Origin: Fibrisoma montanum
GTDB lineage: Bacteria > Bacteroidota > Bacteroidia > Cytophagales > Spirosomataceae
NCBI RefSeq assembly: GCF_003583365.1
Contig: NZ_QXED01000002.1
Coordinates: 1 to 64,000, forward strand
DNA: 64,000 nt
Direction: 5' to 3'
Shown here: positions 33,159-42,043 of the stretch, piece after piece
Position numbering within the stretch: position 1 is the first letter of the stretch
How the letters are laid out: every line of letters starts with the position of its first letter
Translations under genes and position numbers: made by a program
The notes under the pieces: generated by a model
What the model was told of the DNA's origin: nothing
The model's input: the letters and a program-made list of their open reading frames with translations, nothing else
The model's database searches: none

Positions 33159-34919
33159 GTGAACGAAGAACAGAAGAGTGGCCGCATTTTTGACTGGCCA
33201 ACGCTCAAACGCCTGTACGACTTTGTACGTCCCTACCAAAGCCGATTCTACCTACTGGTGTTTATCATCCTGCTGTCGGCTTCGCTGGCACCCCTGACCC
33301 CATTGCTGATTCGGTATACGATTGACAATGAGATCGCTGAGGGCGATTATCAGGGCCTGACGCTCATGCTCGTCCTGATGATCGGCGTGCTGGTGCTCCA
33401 GGCTATCATCCAGTTTTCAAATACGTTCCTGTCGGGCTGGCTGGGGCAGCACGTCATCCGCGATATTCGCGTGCAGCTGTACCGTAAAATTCTTCACCTG
33501 CGGCTCAAGTTTTTTGATAATACGCCCATTGGCCGGCTCGTGACGCGCTCAATTTCTGACGTTGAAACCCTCGCCGATGTGTTCAGTGAAGGCATGGCTG
33601 CCATTGCCGGGGACATTCTGCAACTGGTTCTGATCGTAGCGGTAATGTTCTATACCGACTGGCGGCTGTCGGCCATCAGCCTGTCGATGATTCCGCTGAT
33701 GCTGCTCAGTACGTACATTTTCAAAGAGAAAATCAAGGATTCATTCAACGAAGTGCGGGCGGCCGTGGCTAACCTGAACTCATTCGTGCAGGAACACATC
33801 ACGGGCATGAGCATCGTTCAGATATTCAGCAGCGAAAAAATTGAGGCTGAAAAATTCCGGGCGATCAACAATGAACACCGCAAAGCCAACATTCGCTCGA
33901 TCTGGTACTACTCCGTCTATTACCCCGTTGCCGACATCATTTCGGCGCTGGGCGTGGGGCTGGTCGTTTGGTACGGGGCCCGCGAAATCATTAACGAGGA
34001 GGTAACCTTCGGGACCGTTACGGCCTTCGTGATGTTCATCAATCTGTTTTTCCGGCCCATCCGGATGCTGGCCGACCGCTTCAATACGCTCCAGATGGGT
34101 ATCGTCAGCACCGACCGGATTCTGAAACTGCTCGACAGCGACGACTACACCGTCAACAACGGAACGTACGTACCCCCGGCCATGAAAGGTGAGGTCGAGT
34201 TCAACCACGTCTGGTTTGCCTACAACAATGAGGATTACGTACTGCGCGACATTTCGTTTAAGGTCCGGGCCGGCGAAACCGTCGCGTTCGTGGGCGCTAC
34301 CGGAGCCGGCAAGTCATCCATCATTAACCTGCTCAGTCGTTTCTACGACATCAACAAAGGCGAAATTCTGGTCGATGGTGTTGATGTGCACGACTATGAA
34401 CTGGGTTCGCTGCGTCGGAACATCGGGGTCGTTTTGCAGGATGTGTTCCTGTTCTCCGACACCATCGAGAACAACATCACCCTTGGCGACAAACGTATCA
34501 GCCGCGAAAAAATGGTAGAAGCCGCCAAGCTGGTGGGCGTTCATGACTTCATTGAGCGGTTGCCGGGCGGATATAGCTACAACGTCATGGAACGGGGCTC
34601 TACGCTGTCGGTGGGGCAGCGTCAGTTGATTTCGTTTGTCCGGGCGATGGTGCAGGACCCGAAAATTATCGTGCTGGACGAGGCTACGTCGTCGGTAGAT
34701 ACCGAAACGGAGGAGATGATCCAGAATGCCATCGACAAGCTTATGAAAGGCCGTACGGCCATCGTGATCGCTCACCGGCTGTCCACGATCCAGAAAGCCA
34801 ATAAAATCATCGTAGTCGATAAGGGCCGGATCGTGGAGCAGGGAACGCACGAAGAACTGCTCCAGCACGAAGGATTCTATGCGAATCTGTACCGAATGCA
34901 GTACAAGGAGGTTGTGTAA
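33159..34919 (+). CDS. ABC exporter, fused membrane and ATPase domains
   Basis: A 586-residue half-transporter of the MsbA/multidrug type. Six helices (about 25-310) precede an ATPase domain with Walker A VGATGAGKSS, signature LSVGQRQ (Val in place of the usual Gly), Walker B IIVLDEATSSVD and the switch His in AIVIAHRLST. It likely works as a homodimer exporting lipid or drug. The start is a GTG at 33159 (NEEQKSGRIFDWPTL); no ATG fits before the first helix. A strong hairpin follows its stop. Confidence 0.93.
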   Translation: MNEEQKSGRIFDWPTLKRLYDFVRPYQSRFYLLVFIILLSASLAPLTPLLIRYTIDNEIAEGDYQGLTLMLVLMIGVLVLQAIIQFSNTFLSGWLGQHVIRDIRVQLYRKILHLRLKFFDNTPIGRLVTRSISDVETLADVFSEGMAAIAGDILQLVLIVAVMFYTDWRLSAISLSMIPLMLLSTYIFKEKIKDSFNEVRAAVANLNSFVQEHITGMSIVQIFSSEKIEAEKFRAINNEHRKANIRSIWYYSVYYPVADIISALGVGLVVWYGAREIINEEVTFGTVTAFVMFINLFFRPIRMLADRFNTLQMGIVSTDRILKLLDSDDYTVNNGTYVPPAMKGEVEFNHVWFAYNNEDYVLRDISFKVRAGETVAFVGATGAGKSSIINLLSRFYDINKGEILVDGVDVHDYELGSLRRNIGVVLQDVFLFSDTIENNITLGDKRISREKMVEAAKLVGVHDFIERLPGGYSYNVMERGSTLSVGQRQLISFVRAMVQDPKIIVLDEATSSVDTETEEMIQNAIDKLMKGRTAIVIAHRLSTIQKANKIIVVDKGRIVEQGTHEELLQHEGFYANLYRMQYKEVV

Positions 34920-34924
34920 AGAGG

Positions 34925-34977
34925 TCAGGTTTCAAGGGCAACGTTCGAGAAGCATCAACGTTGCCCCTGAAACCTGA
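34925..34977 (+). terminator. Long hairpin after the ABC exporter gene
   Basis: A 21-bp stem with one mismatch: TCAGGTTTCAAGGGCAACGTT (34925-34945, given here with its single mismatch at the A before GGG) pairs with 34957-34977 across an 11-nt loop. It begins 6 nt after the stop codon. There is no T run on the plus strand, so it may protect the mRNA end rather than terminate. Confidence 0.65.
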
Positions 34978-35069
34978 ACATGAATTATGGATAATTACCT
35001 GGACTAAAAATAGGCGCCGTAATCCCGGACGGGACGCGTAGGTGCCTGAAGAACCGAAAAAAGCGGCCA

Positions 35070-35098
35070 CATCAGACAGATAAATAATGTGTCTGATG
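35070..35098. repeat. 9-bp inverted repeat downstream of the acidic protein gene
   Basis: CATCAGACA (35070-35078) pairs perfectly with TGTCTGATG (35090-35098) over an 11-nt AT-rich loop, 26 bp beyond the stop of the minus-strand gene. It may end that transcript. Confidence 0.5.
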
Positions 35099-35123
35099 GC
35101 ATACCATTCATACCGTCTGTTAC

Positions 35124-35435
35124 TTACAAAAGACTCCGGAATCCCTCTTCTTCATCTTCCGGACCGGCACCGGTGATGCCTTCGTGAATCACTTTCCGTT
35201 CGGGACCTTCGGGTTCCTGGCCTGTTGGGCCGGGGCCGGACCCATCAATGGCATAGGCAATCGAGTTCGCAAGATCATTGGAGGCCTTGTCCGGCTCTTC
35301 GTCAGCCGGTTTGGGGTATTGTTCGCCCGCCTGTTGATCAATGATCTCTTCGTCGGCGTTTGGATCAAAGTCCATGCCGGACGGAATCTGGCCCGAATCG
35401 CCGGGCGTGCTGGCATATTGAATCAGGTGTCGCAT
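35124..35435 (-). CDS. Hypothetical acidic protein, 103 aa
   Basis: A 103-residue, strongly acidic and probably disordered protein (DFDPNADEEIIDQQ, AGPEDEEEGFRSLL) with no signal peptide or membrane segment. Pro and Gly are frequent in the middle (GSGPGPTGQEPEGPE). I do not recognise the family. The frame is full length with an ATG and lies 63 bp upstream of nothing but the CNNM gene's stop, so it may be transcribed from read-through of that gene. Confidence 0.55.
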   Translation of the reverse strand: MRHLIQYASTPGDSGQIPSGMDFDPNADEEIIDQQAGEQYPKPADEEPDKASNDLANSIAYAIDGSGPGPTGQEPEGPERKVIHEGITGAGPEDEEEGFRSLL

Positions 35436-35498
35436 GGTTGCTGATGAGTTTAGTTACCCATTACAACCGGCTCCGGGGTATGGCTGTTCGGAAAAAAT

Positions 35499-36788
35499 TT
35501 ATTCTTCGGTAGGTTTACGAACGAGAATTTTGTCAATCCGACTTTTATCCATATCGATAATCTCGAAGGTGTAACCCTGCCACATAAACGTTTCGCCGGT
35601 TGTTGGAATGTCTTTCAGGATGTGCAGGGCGAAGCCGCCGAGCGTATCAAAGCCCGTCAGATCGCGTCGGCTCTGGGGCGAGATCGTAATGTCGAAATAC
35701 GACACAAATTCATCAAACGGCAATTGAGCATCAATCAGGAAGGAGCCATCTTCGCGCTCCCGAATCTCATAATCGGAATCGGTATCATCAGCGATGTCCC
35801 CCACCAGGGCATCAACGATATCATTCAGCGTAACGATGCCCAGGATGCCACCGTATTCGTCCACGATGATGCCCACGTACTGCCGTCGCTCCCGGAACCG
35901 TTCCAGCACCTGATACGCCCGGTTATTTTCGGGAATGAACAGCGCATCGCGTTTCAGATCCATCAGCCGCAGCAGCTCAGTATCAAGGTCTTTGCCTAGA
36001 AAATCTTTGCTGTAGATCAGCCCCAGCACATCATCGACGCTGCCTTTGCAGAGGGGGTACACCGAATGCTTGGACGACATGATCCGGGCTTTGTTCTCGG
36101 CCGGGTCTTCTTCCAGATCGAGATAGGTAATCTCCTGCCGGTTGGTCATCAGGGACGTAATCCGGCGGTCGCCCAGTTGGAAAACATTCTCGACAATCTC
36201 CTGCTCGATTTCCTCGATGGTGCCGGCCGAGCCGCCTTCTTCGATCATACTCCGGATTTCCTCTTCCGTAACGGCGCTTTCGTTGGGCTTGATGCGTAAC
36301 AGCCGGATCAGAATATCGCTGGAAAAGCTCAGCAGGCCAATAAACGGCGAGGTCAGCCGCGACAGCAGGATCATGGGCGCGGCCATAGTTTTGGCAATCC
36401 CCTCCGGGTTGGAGAGGCCGATGCGCTTGGGAACCAGTTCGCCCAGAACCAGCGACAGGTACGTCAGCATCAGCAGGACCAGCACAACCGCAATGGGATG
36501 GGCGTAGGGTTGGAGGGCTTCCACCTGCGCTACGTAATTCTGCACATCGGTTGTAAGCTGATCGCCCGAAAAGATACCAAGCAGAATACCGATAAGCGTA
36601 ATGCCGATCTGCACCGTCGACAGAAACCGGTTCGGCGCGTTGGCCAGATCGAGTGCCACCTGTGCCCGCCGATCACCATTCTTGGCGGCCGATTCTAATT
36701 TGGATTTTCGCGACGATACCAGGGCGATTTCTGACATGGAAAAGACTCCGTTCAGAATCGTCAGCAATAAAATAATGAGTAGTTCCAC
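35499..36788 (-). CDS. CNNM/CBS/CorC-HlyC family membrane protein
   Basis: A 429-residue paralogue of the protein at 10500-11789. A CNNM domain with four helices (GVFSMSEIALVSSRKSKLE) is followed by a CBS pair (VDEYGGILGIVTLNDIVDA) and a CorC/HlyC domain near the C-terminus. It has an extra loop, SMIEEGGSAGTIEEIEQEI, typical of the larger subgroup. The start is GTG at 36788, since the next Met (residue 17) would cut into the first helix. Likely a Mg2+/Co2+-linked transporter or regulator. Confidence 0.88.
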   Translation of the reverse strand: MELLIILLLTILNGVFSMSEIALVSSRKSKLESAAKNGDRRAQVALDLANAPNRFLSTVQIGITLIGILLGIFSGDQLTTDVQNYVAQVEALQPYAHPIAVVLVLLMLTYLSLVLGELVPKRIGLSNPEGIAKTMAAPMILLSRLTSPFIGLLSFSSDILIRLLRIKPNESAVTEEEIRSMIEEGGSAGTIEEIEQEIVENVFQLGDRRITSLMTNRQEITYLDLEEDPAENKARIMSSKHSVYPLCKGSVDDVLGLIYSKDFLGKDLDTELLRLMDLKRDALFIPENNRAYQVLERFRERRQYVGIIVDEYGGILGIVTLNDIVDALVGDIADDTDSDYEIREREDGSFLIDAQLPFDEFVSYFDITISPQSRRDLTGFDTLGGFALHILKDIPTTGETFMWQGYTFEIIDMDKSRIDKILVRKPTEE

Positions 36789-36929
36789 AAAGGAGAGGAC
36801 TTGACGTATTGCAAAAATAGCAATCGCAGGCAGTTTTTAATGAGCTGCTGCATAAGTCCTGTTTCAACTGGTTGCTGCCTGGTTGTCTTATACCACCAAC
36901 ACCGTCGTGTGAAGGACCAATAGTTTTGC

Positions 36930-36937
36930 TACTTTTG
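36930..36937 (+). promoter_or_regulatory. Putative -7 box for the Nudix gene
   Basis: TACTTTTG matches TAnnTTTG and lies 24 bp before the ATG at 36961. The -33 region is not convincing. Confidence 0.45.
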
Positions 36938-36960
36938 CGGCACGAACTGCTCTTGTCTGC

Positions 36961-37653
36961 ATGATTGTCTTTATTGACGACCGACCCATTCGGCTCGTCG
37001 GCGCGAAAGCCGCATCTCAGATTCTCGATTCCACGCAACAACAAACGTTTACCGATTATGACCTGATTCTCGACGCCCGGCTGGAAATTCTGAAAGAAGA
37101 AGCCCTGCACGGACATCTTCTGGTCATGAACGCGACGCCGGCCACCATCGACCGGCTGCTCGTTCTGCTGCAAAAAGCCCGGACCAATGGATTACTGTCG
37201 GTAACGCTGGTTTGCGCCGATAAAAGTGCGTGCGAAGATGAAATAAAAAGCCATTTCAAGGTCATTAAAGCCGCCGGGGGCGTCATTGTAGACAACCTGC
37301 AAATCCTGCTCATGTACCGGCGGGGGGTCTGGGATTTACCCAAAGGAAAACTCGACGACGGCGAATCGTCGCGCGAAGGAGCCGCCCGGGAAGTGGAAGA
37401 GGAAACGGGTATCAAAGTCACAGTTGGCGAACGCATCTGCACAACCTGGCACACGTACAGCCTGAACGGTAGCCGGATCCTGAAGCGGACGAAGTGGTAT
37501 CGGATGGGCGTCGTAGACGACAGCCGGATGGCTCCCCAGGCCGATGAGGACATTGAGAAACTGGCCTGGATGGATCGCCGGCAGGTGCAACTGGCCCTGA
37601 CCAACTCGTTCAGTTCCATCCGCTACGTTATCGAGTCGCTCGGTACGTGGTAG
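36961..37653 (+). CDS. Nudix hydrolase with N-terminal extension
   Basis: A 230-residue protein. Residues about 100-225 are a Nudix domain with a complete Nudix box: G-x5-E-x7-REVEEETGI beginning at GKLDDGESSREGA (about 125-147). The preceding YRRGVWDLPKGK is typical. The first 95 residues form an extra domain that I do not recognise. Nudix enzymes hydrolyse nucleoside diphosphates linked to another group; the substrate here is unknown. It converges with coaD. Confidence 0.87.
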   Translation: MIVFIDDRPIRLVGAKAASQILDSTQQQTFTDYDLILDARLEILKEEALHGHLLVMNATPATIDRLLVLLQKARTNGLLSVTLVCADKSACEDEIKSHFKVIKAAGGVIVDNLQILLMYRRGVWDLPKGKLDDGESSREGAAREVEEETGIKVTVGERICTTWHTYSLNGSRILKRTKWYRMGVVDDSRMAPQADEDIEKLAWMDRRQVQLALTNSFSSIRYVIESLGTW

Positions 37654-37660
37654 TGATTGC

Positions 37661-38122
37661 CTACGTCTCCTGAAATTTATACGGCAGAAATGAGTCAATT
37701 TCTTTGCCGTAGCGGTGCAGATCCCGGATGATACTCGAACTGATGGGAGCCAGGTGGGGCGACGTAATCAGAAACACGGTTTCGACTTCCTCGTACACAA
37801 AGCGGTTCACCTGCGAGATGCCGTTCTCGTATTCAAAGTCGGTGGTGTTGCGCAGTCCCCGCAGCAGAAACCGGGCGCCCAACTGACGGGCTACGTTCGC
37901 CGTCAGGTCATCGTAGCTCACCACCCGCACGGCCGGGTAGTCCCGGAAGGTTTCTTCGATGAGCCGCATCATCGGCTCCAGCGCGAAATACCGCTGTTTG
38001 TTGGCATTGCGCCCGATACCGATCACAATCTCGTCGAAGAGCCGCAGCCCCCGTAGTACGATGTCTTCGTGGCCTTTTGTGAACGGATCAAAGGAGCCGG
38101 GGAATAAAGCGATTCGTTTCAT
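37661..38122 (-). CDS. coaD: Phosphopantetheine adenylyltransferase
   Basis: A 153-residue enzyme from the ATG at 38122 (MKRIALFPGSFDPFTKGH). It transfers AMP to 4'-phosphopantetheine, the fourth step of coenzyme A synthesis. The nucleotidyltransferase TxGH motif (TKGH), RGLRNTTDFEYE and the C-terminal ISSSIIRDLHRYG are all present. Two earlier in-frame Met codons add non-family residues. It is followed by a MATE gene and then DUF3822 further upstream on the same strand. Confidence 0.93.
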   Translation of the reverse strand: MKRIALFPGSFDPFTKGHEDIVLRGLRLFDEIVIGIGRNANKQRYFALEPMMRLIEETFRDYPAVRVVSYDDLTANVARQLGARFLLRGLRNTTDFEYENGISQVNRFVYEEVETVFLITSPHLAPISSSIIRDLHRYGKEIDSFLPYKFQET

Positions 38123-38231
38123 GTACATAAATGACGGAAAGACCGCGAAAGATAACGGCAAAATTGTCATATCGCTACTTTGACCAGTATCAGCGTACCG
38201 TCAGACCGGTCCGGTATCTTTGAGATGACTC

Positions 38232-39611
38232 CTATCCTTTCAGAATAGCTTCGGGGGCGTAGTAGCGATGCCGGTAATAAACCGTATACAGGCTCACGCC
38301 CAGGAGGGTGATGATTTCGGCTAGCGGCCGGGCCAGCCAGATGGCATCCAGTCTGGTCGTAAAAAAAGGCGGCAGCACCGACAGAAGCAGGCCAATCAGA
38401 ACCACCCCTTTCAGTACACTGATCAGGATTGATACCGTATACTGGCCGATTGTCTGCATGTACATGGCCAGGATAAAGTTGGGCCCCGCTACGATGTAGA
38501 GCAGGAAGCTGTACCGGATGGCGTCGGCCGCTACCTGGCGGAAAGCTGCGCCTTCTTTCCCCGCTACGACACGGACAAAACCGGTTGGAAACAACAACCC
38601 GATGCCATAGAGTGCGCTGCCCAGCGTCAGGGTAAACAACAGCGCAAACCGTAGGGTATTCTGCACCCGCTCCGGCTGTCGCGCCCCGATGTTGAAGCCA
38701 ATGATAGGCTGTATGGACATCATGGAGGCCGTAAACAACCGCAGAAAAATGTTATTCAGAAAATTAATCAGACCAAAGGCCGAAATGGCCAGCACCCCAT
38801 ACGGCTGAAGACTTCTCGACAGCAGGAGCAGCCCCAGCGAACCGGACACTTCTGACACGAAGGACGGAAAGCCAACCCTGAAAAAACTGCGCCACTCGCT
38901 GAGATGGAGCGTAGGCCTGAAGTGCCGTACATCGAGGTGGCCGCTGCCTTTTCGCAGATAAACAAGGATGTAGACGATAGCGGCCAGCAGCGAAAGGCCC
39001 GTGGCAATGGCGGCTCCGGCAATACCGAACGGAAACACGATGACCAGCAATACGTCCAGAACAATGTTCAGCACCGACGAAAATACCGTTACGTTCTTGT
39101 TGACCTTTGGCGCGTTGTCGTTGTTGAGAAAAGTACCCCACAAAAACCGCAGAAACAGAAACGGTACAAAAACAAAGTTCCAGAAGATGTAGTCGGTCGT
39201 GAACGTCAGGATGAGCGGACTCTCCTGGCCTGCGATGAAAGTAGCGATGGGAGCGGCCAGCAGCGGAGCCCCAACGGCCAGGATACTGCCCGCGAGCAGC
39301 ACCAGGGTGGTTGTAAACCGAAACACCTGCTGGGCGTGCTGATAATTTTTCGCGCCGATGCTCCTGGAAAACGTAATGCCTCCGCCAATCATCAGCGGCA
39401 GCAGCAGCGAAATGAACGCAAGCAGTATTGGGGCGTACAGCCCGACGGCCGCAATGGCTTCCTTGCCTACCTTCTGCCCTAAAATGATGCCGTTGATGAG
39501 CTGGTGCGAGGTAACCGACACCATGCTGATGAGGGTGGGAACGTAGTAGTAGAAAAAGAGGGAGCGGACTGAGTCGTTGCCCAGGTCGGTTGATTTACCC
39601 GTATCGCGCAT
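38232..39611 (-). CDS. MATE family efflux transporter
   Basis: A 459-residue transporter with 12 predicted helices in two similar halves, from the ATG at 39611 (MRDTGKSTDLGND). The SMVSVTSHQLINGIILGQKVG start and the NIFLRLFTASMMSIQPIIGFNIGARQ segment are typical of MATE proteins, which swap Na+ or H+ for drugs or metabolites. The tandem halves and full length make it likely to be functional. The substrate is unknown. Confidence 0.9.
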   Translation of the reverse strand: MRDTGKSTDLGNDSVRSLFFYYYVPTLISMVSVTSHQLINGIILGQKVGKEAIAAVGLYAPILLAFISLLLPLMIGGGITFSRSIGAKNYQHAQQVFRFTTTLVLLAGSILAVGAPLLAAPIATFIAGQESPLILTFTTDYIFWNFVFVPFLFLRFLWGTFLNNDNAPKVNKNVTVFSSVLNIVLDVLLVIVFPFGIAGAAIATGLSLLAAIVYILVYLRKGSGHLDVRHFRPTLHLSEWRSFFRVGFPSFVSEVSGSLGLLLLSRSLQPYGVLAISAFGLINFLNNIFLRLFTASMMSIQPIIGFNIGARQPERVQNTLRFALLFTLTLGSALYGIGLLFPTGFVRVVAGKEGAAFRQVAADAIRYSFLLYIVAGPNFILAMYMQTIGQYTVSILISVLKGVVLIGLLLSVLPPFFTTRLDAIWLARPLAEIITLLGVSLYTVYYRHRYYAPEAILKG

Positions 39612-39698
39612 GATCAAGAGGAAGCCGGAGCCGGATTGACTGGATGAACAATGGGATAAGCAGCTGTAGCGGAACGCCCAGCCGGGACAAACAGCCCC

Positions 39699-40628
39699 TT
39701 AGCTAAGCAGGCAAAGCCCGAACAGACTCAGGTAGCGGTGTTCGGGCACTTCGTCGAACTCCTCAGTCAGCGAAACACCGGGGGGCGTTTGCCCAAACGA
39801 CAGATTGGGCAGAAAACGGGCCAGTTCAGCGTAGGTATCGGCGAAGGGCGTAATCTCACCATAAAGCGATACGGTCGTTGCATCAGGAACCAGTTTCAGC
39901 TCGTCGAGGATGTACAGAATGTAGTAGGCCAGGTCCTGCGCATTTTTGAAGCCAAATCGGTTGCAGTACCGTAGCTGGTGGTCGGCACGGTGGATGATGG
40001 TGACGAACTCGTTATCAAAGTACAGCCACACATTTTGTCGCGACAGCGAATGCCGGTCGAGGTTGGCGGTTGCCTGCAGCAGCGAACTGCTCTGGTGCAC
40101 GAACGTTAGTGGCTGAAGCGGATATACCTCCGAAAAATAATCGGCCAGCGGATGCTCCAGGTTGAACACGGAGAGGAAACCTTCGGCCTCGTGGGCATAC
40201 GACTGCGCAAATTCATGTCCCGGCAGGGTGTTACCCCGCATCAGGCCGAGATAACTGCCGGCGTACTCTTTCCGGAACAGCGGTTTGGGAATCAGCGTAA
40301 ACGACGACGAGTTCACGGCAATCCGGATCTCCTGCCACGTCCGATCCTGCGCAACTCCGTTGGCATGCAGCCCGGCCGACAGCACCGGGTGCTCCCGAAA
40401 CACGTCGGGCAAGACGTTCGTCAGGGGGCGCTCGGTGAGCAGAGAGGGAAAGGTGTAATCTTCGAAGTAGCACCCGCGCCTGCCGGCGTTCTGAACCAGG
40501 AAGCGAAACCGGTCGTGCCCAACTTCCATACATAGCACCGACTGCCGGGTTTTGGCCAGGTCGAATTGGTCGGAGTGAATGGCTACGGTTGGCGCTAGGG
40601 ACACAGTGGTTTGCACGGGTTCAGGCAA
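39699..40628 (-). CDS. DUF3822 family protein
   Basis: A 309-residue cytosolic protein of the DUF3822 family, which is largely confined to Bacteroidota. The sequence runs as two similar alpha/beta halves (NVWLYFDNEFVTIIHRADHQ, YNRFGF-like RYCNRFGFKNAQDLAYYIL), consistent with an actin-like ATPase fold. In many Bacteroidota it sits next to coaD and rsmD; here a MATE gene lies between it and coaD. No ATG fits the family N-terminus; TTG at 40628 or GTG at 40616 are the candidates. Function unknown. Confidence 0.8.
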   Translation of the reverse strand: MPEPVQTTVSLAPTVAIHSDQFDLAKTRQSVLCMEVGHDRFRFLVQNAGRRGCYFEDYTFPSLLTERPLTNVLPDVFREHPVLSAGLHANGVAQDRTWQEIRIAVNSSSFTLIPKPLFRKEYAGSYLGLMRGNTLPGHEFAQSYAHEAEGFLSVFNLEHPLADYFSEVYPLQPLTFVHQSSSLLQATANLDRHSLSRQNVWLYFDNEFVTIIHRADHQLRYCNRFGFKNAQDLAYYILYILDELKLVPDATTVSLYGEITPFADTYAELARFLPNLSFGQTPPGVSLTEEFDEVPEHRYLSLFGLCLLS

Positions 40629-40688
40629 CTAAACGGTTACTGACAGGAAAAGGGTTTTAAACTTACAAAGCGGTTGCGACTTGGACAA

Positions 40689-41189
40689 CTACTGATGCAA
40701 ATACCCTCGCAGACGGAATATATCGTCGAATGACTGGCAATAGGTAAATAAAGCGTGTACTTCTTCGGGTGGGTACGATTTGATTTCTTCAAACGTCATC
40801 AGCCGCACATCCTCAATGATCTGCCCGTCGAGGCTCATTTCAGGGTCGGTGCCCTGGCGAAGCGAACCGCCCGTAGCCCGCACCGTAAAGAAGAGTTCCA
40901 TGGCGTGGAGCGGGGGCTGCATGAATTCATTAACGAACAACAAATCCCCTACGTCAACCGACAGCCCGGTTTCTTCTTCAAATTCGCGGATGAGTGCTTG
41001 GGGAGCCGATTCGCCGAACTGCGCCCCGCCACCCGGCGGGCACCAGAAGGTATCGGTCGGGCCAATACCCCGGTGGCGAACCATCAGCAGGCGATCAGCC
41101 TCGTGGTAAAGACCGCAGACACGAAGCCGCAGCCGGTTTCCATATAATTTAAGCACTTCTTCGCGGGCTTTATCCAACGTTTGCGTCAC
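40689..41189 (-). CDS. Nudix hydrolase
   Basis: A 166-residue single-domain Nudix protein. The Nudix box begins at GGGAQFGESAPQALIREFEE and ends in ETGL. LRLRVCGLYHEADRLLMVRH precedes it. The start is GTG at 41189, supported by a TATCTTTG promoter box 25 bp upstream. The substrate cannot be read from the sequence. Confidence 0.88.
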   Translation of the reverse strand: MTQTLDKAREEVLKLYGNRLRLRVCGLYHEADRLLMVRHRGIGPTDTFWCPPGGGAQFGESAPQALIREFEEETGLSVDVGDLLFVNEFMQPPLHAMELFFTVRATGGSLRQGTDPEMSLDGQIIEDVRLMTFEEIKSYPPEEVHALFTYCQSFDDIFRLRGYLHQ

Positions 41190-41214
41190 GGCCTGAAACG
41201 GTTAAAAAAGAACG

Positions 41215-41222
41215 CAAAGATA
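41215..41222 (-). promoter_or_regulatory. Putative -7 box for the second Nudix gene
   Basis: The minus strand reads TATCTTTG, an exact TAnnTTTG match, about 26 bp before the GTG at 41189. It supports that start. Confidence 0.45.
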
Positions 41223-41314
41223 GTACATAATTAGAAATGGATAACCCAGACGGTCGATAGTCGATACAGGTTAACAAAGAACCGACGCCCGTTTCGGCTA
41301 TCGACCGCCTTGCA

Positions 41315-41752
41315 TTAGTAAGGGCTGCCCGAAATGTAGCTTTCGAGCGACGCAATGCGGGTTTTCTGGTCGCGGATGATGGCCGTCACGACGTCGTTGA
41401 TGGAAATAATACCGATGAGGTTCCCCTGCTCAACCACGGGCAGGTGGCGAATGTGCCGCTCCGACATGATGACCATACATTCGTCCAGCCGCTGATCGGG
41501 CTCAATCGTGATCACGTGGGGCGTCATTACCTCGCTGATGCTGGTGTCGGCCGAGTGGCGGCCTTTCAGGATGCCTTTGCGGGCGTAGTCGCGCTCGGAA
41601 AAAATGCCGGTGAGCTGCCCATCATCGACCACCAGCACGGCCCCGATGTTTTTGTCGGCCATGAGTTCGAGGGCTTCCAGCACCGTCTGGGTCGACGTAA
41701 CGGTGTAGAGCGCGTTGACTGCTTTCCCTTGGAGAATCTGACGGATTTTCAT
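41315..41752 (-). CDS. CBS domain pair protein
   Basis: A 145-residue protein made of two CBS domains (about 8-63 and 76-135). The DKNIGAVLVVDDGQLTGIFS and ERHIRHLPVVEQGNLIGIIS blocks are standard. CBS pairs bind adenine nucleotides and act as energy or ligand sensors. Stand-alone pairs of this type often regulate other enzymes. Its upstream region is a long purine tract. Confidence 0.9.
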   Translation of the reverse strand: MKIRQILQGKAVNALYTVTSTQTVLEALELMADKNIGAVLVVDDGQLTGIFSERDYARKGILKGRHSADTSISEVMTPHVITIEPDQRLDECMVIMSERHIRHLPVVEQGNLIGIISINDVVTAIIRDQKTRIASLESYISGSPY

Positions 41753-41809
41753 GACAAAGAAGGGTTTAGTGGAAAGTGAAGGTAAGAAATTTGGAAGGAG
41801 GATGCAAAT

Positions 41810-42030
41810 GGGGGGAGGAAAGGGAGGAAGGGGAGGAGGAAGGGAGGAAGGGAGGAAGGGGAGGAAGGGGAGGAAGGGAGGAAGGGAGGAAGGGGAGGAA
41901 GGGAGGAAGGGAGGAAGGGAGGAAGGGGAGGAAAGGAGGAAAGGGAGGCTATGCTCCTATCTCCTTTCCTCCCTCCTCCCTTTCCTCCTTTCCTCCGTCT
42001 TTTCCCTCTTTTCCCTTTCCTCTTTTTTTC
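41810..42030. repeat. 139-nt purine tract facing a pyrimidine tract (GGAGGAAGG word)
   Basis: From 41810 to 41948 the plus strand is purine only, made of GGAGGAAGG and GGGAGGAAGGG words. After a 12-nt spacer a pyrimidine-rich tract (41961-42030) with complementary CCTTTCCTCC words follows. The whole gap thus can fold back on itself. Repeated GGG runs spaced by 4-5 nt also make many overlapping G-quadruplex motifs. It fills the 291-bp gap between the divergent CBS and helicase genes. Open frames across it are low-complexity translations only. Confidence 0.85.
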
Positions 42031-42043
42031 GTAACTTAGAAGC

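Noticed and set aside
35004-35072. 22-codon minus-strand frame ending in RPVRDYGAYF
   Set aside because: Too short and without supporting context; it starts inside an inverted repeat.
41810-41948. CRISPR-like array
   Set aside because: The repeat is a short purine word without unique spacers; no cas genes are present.
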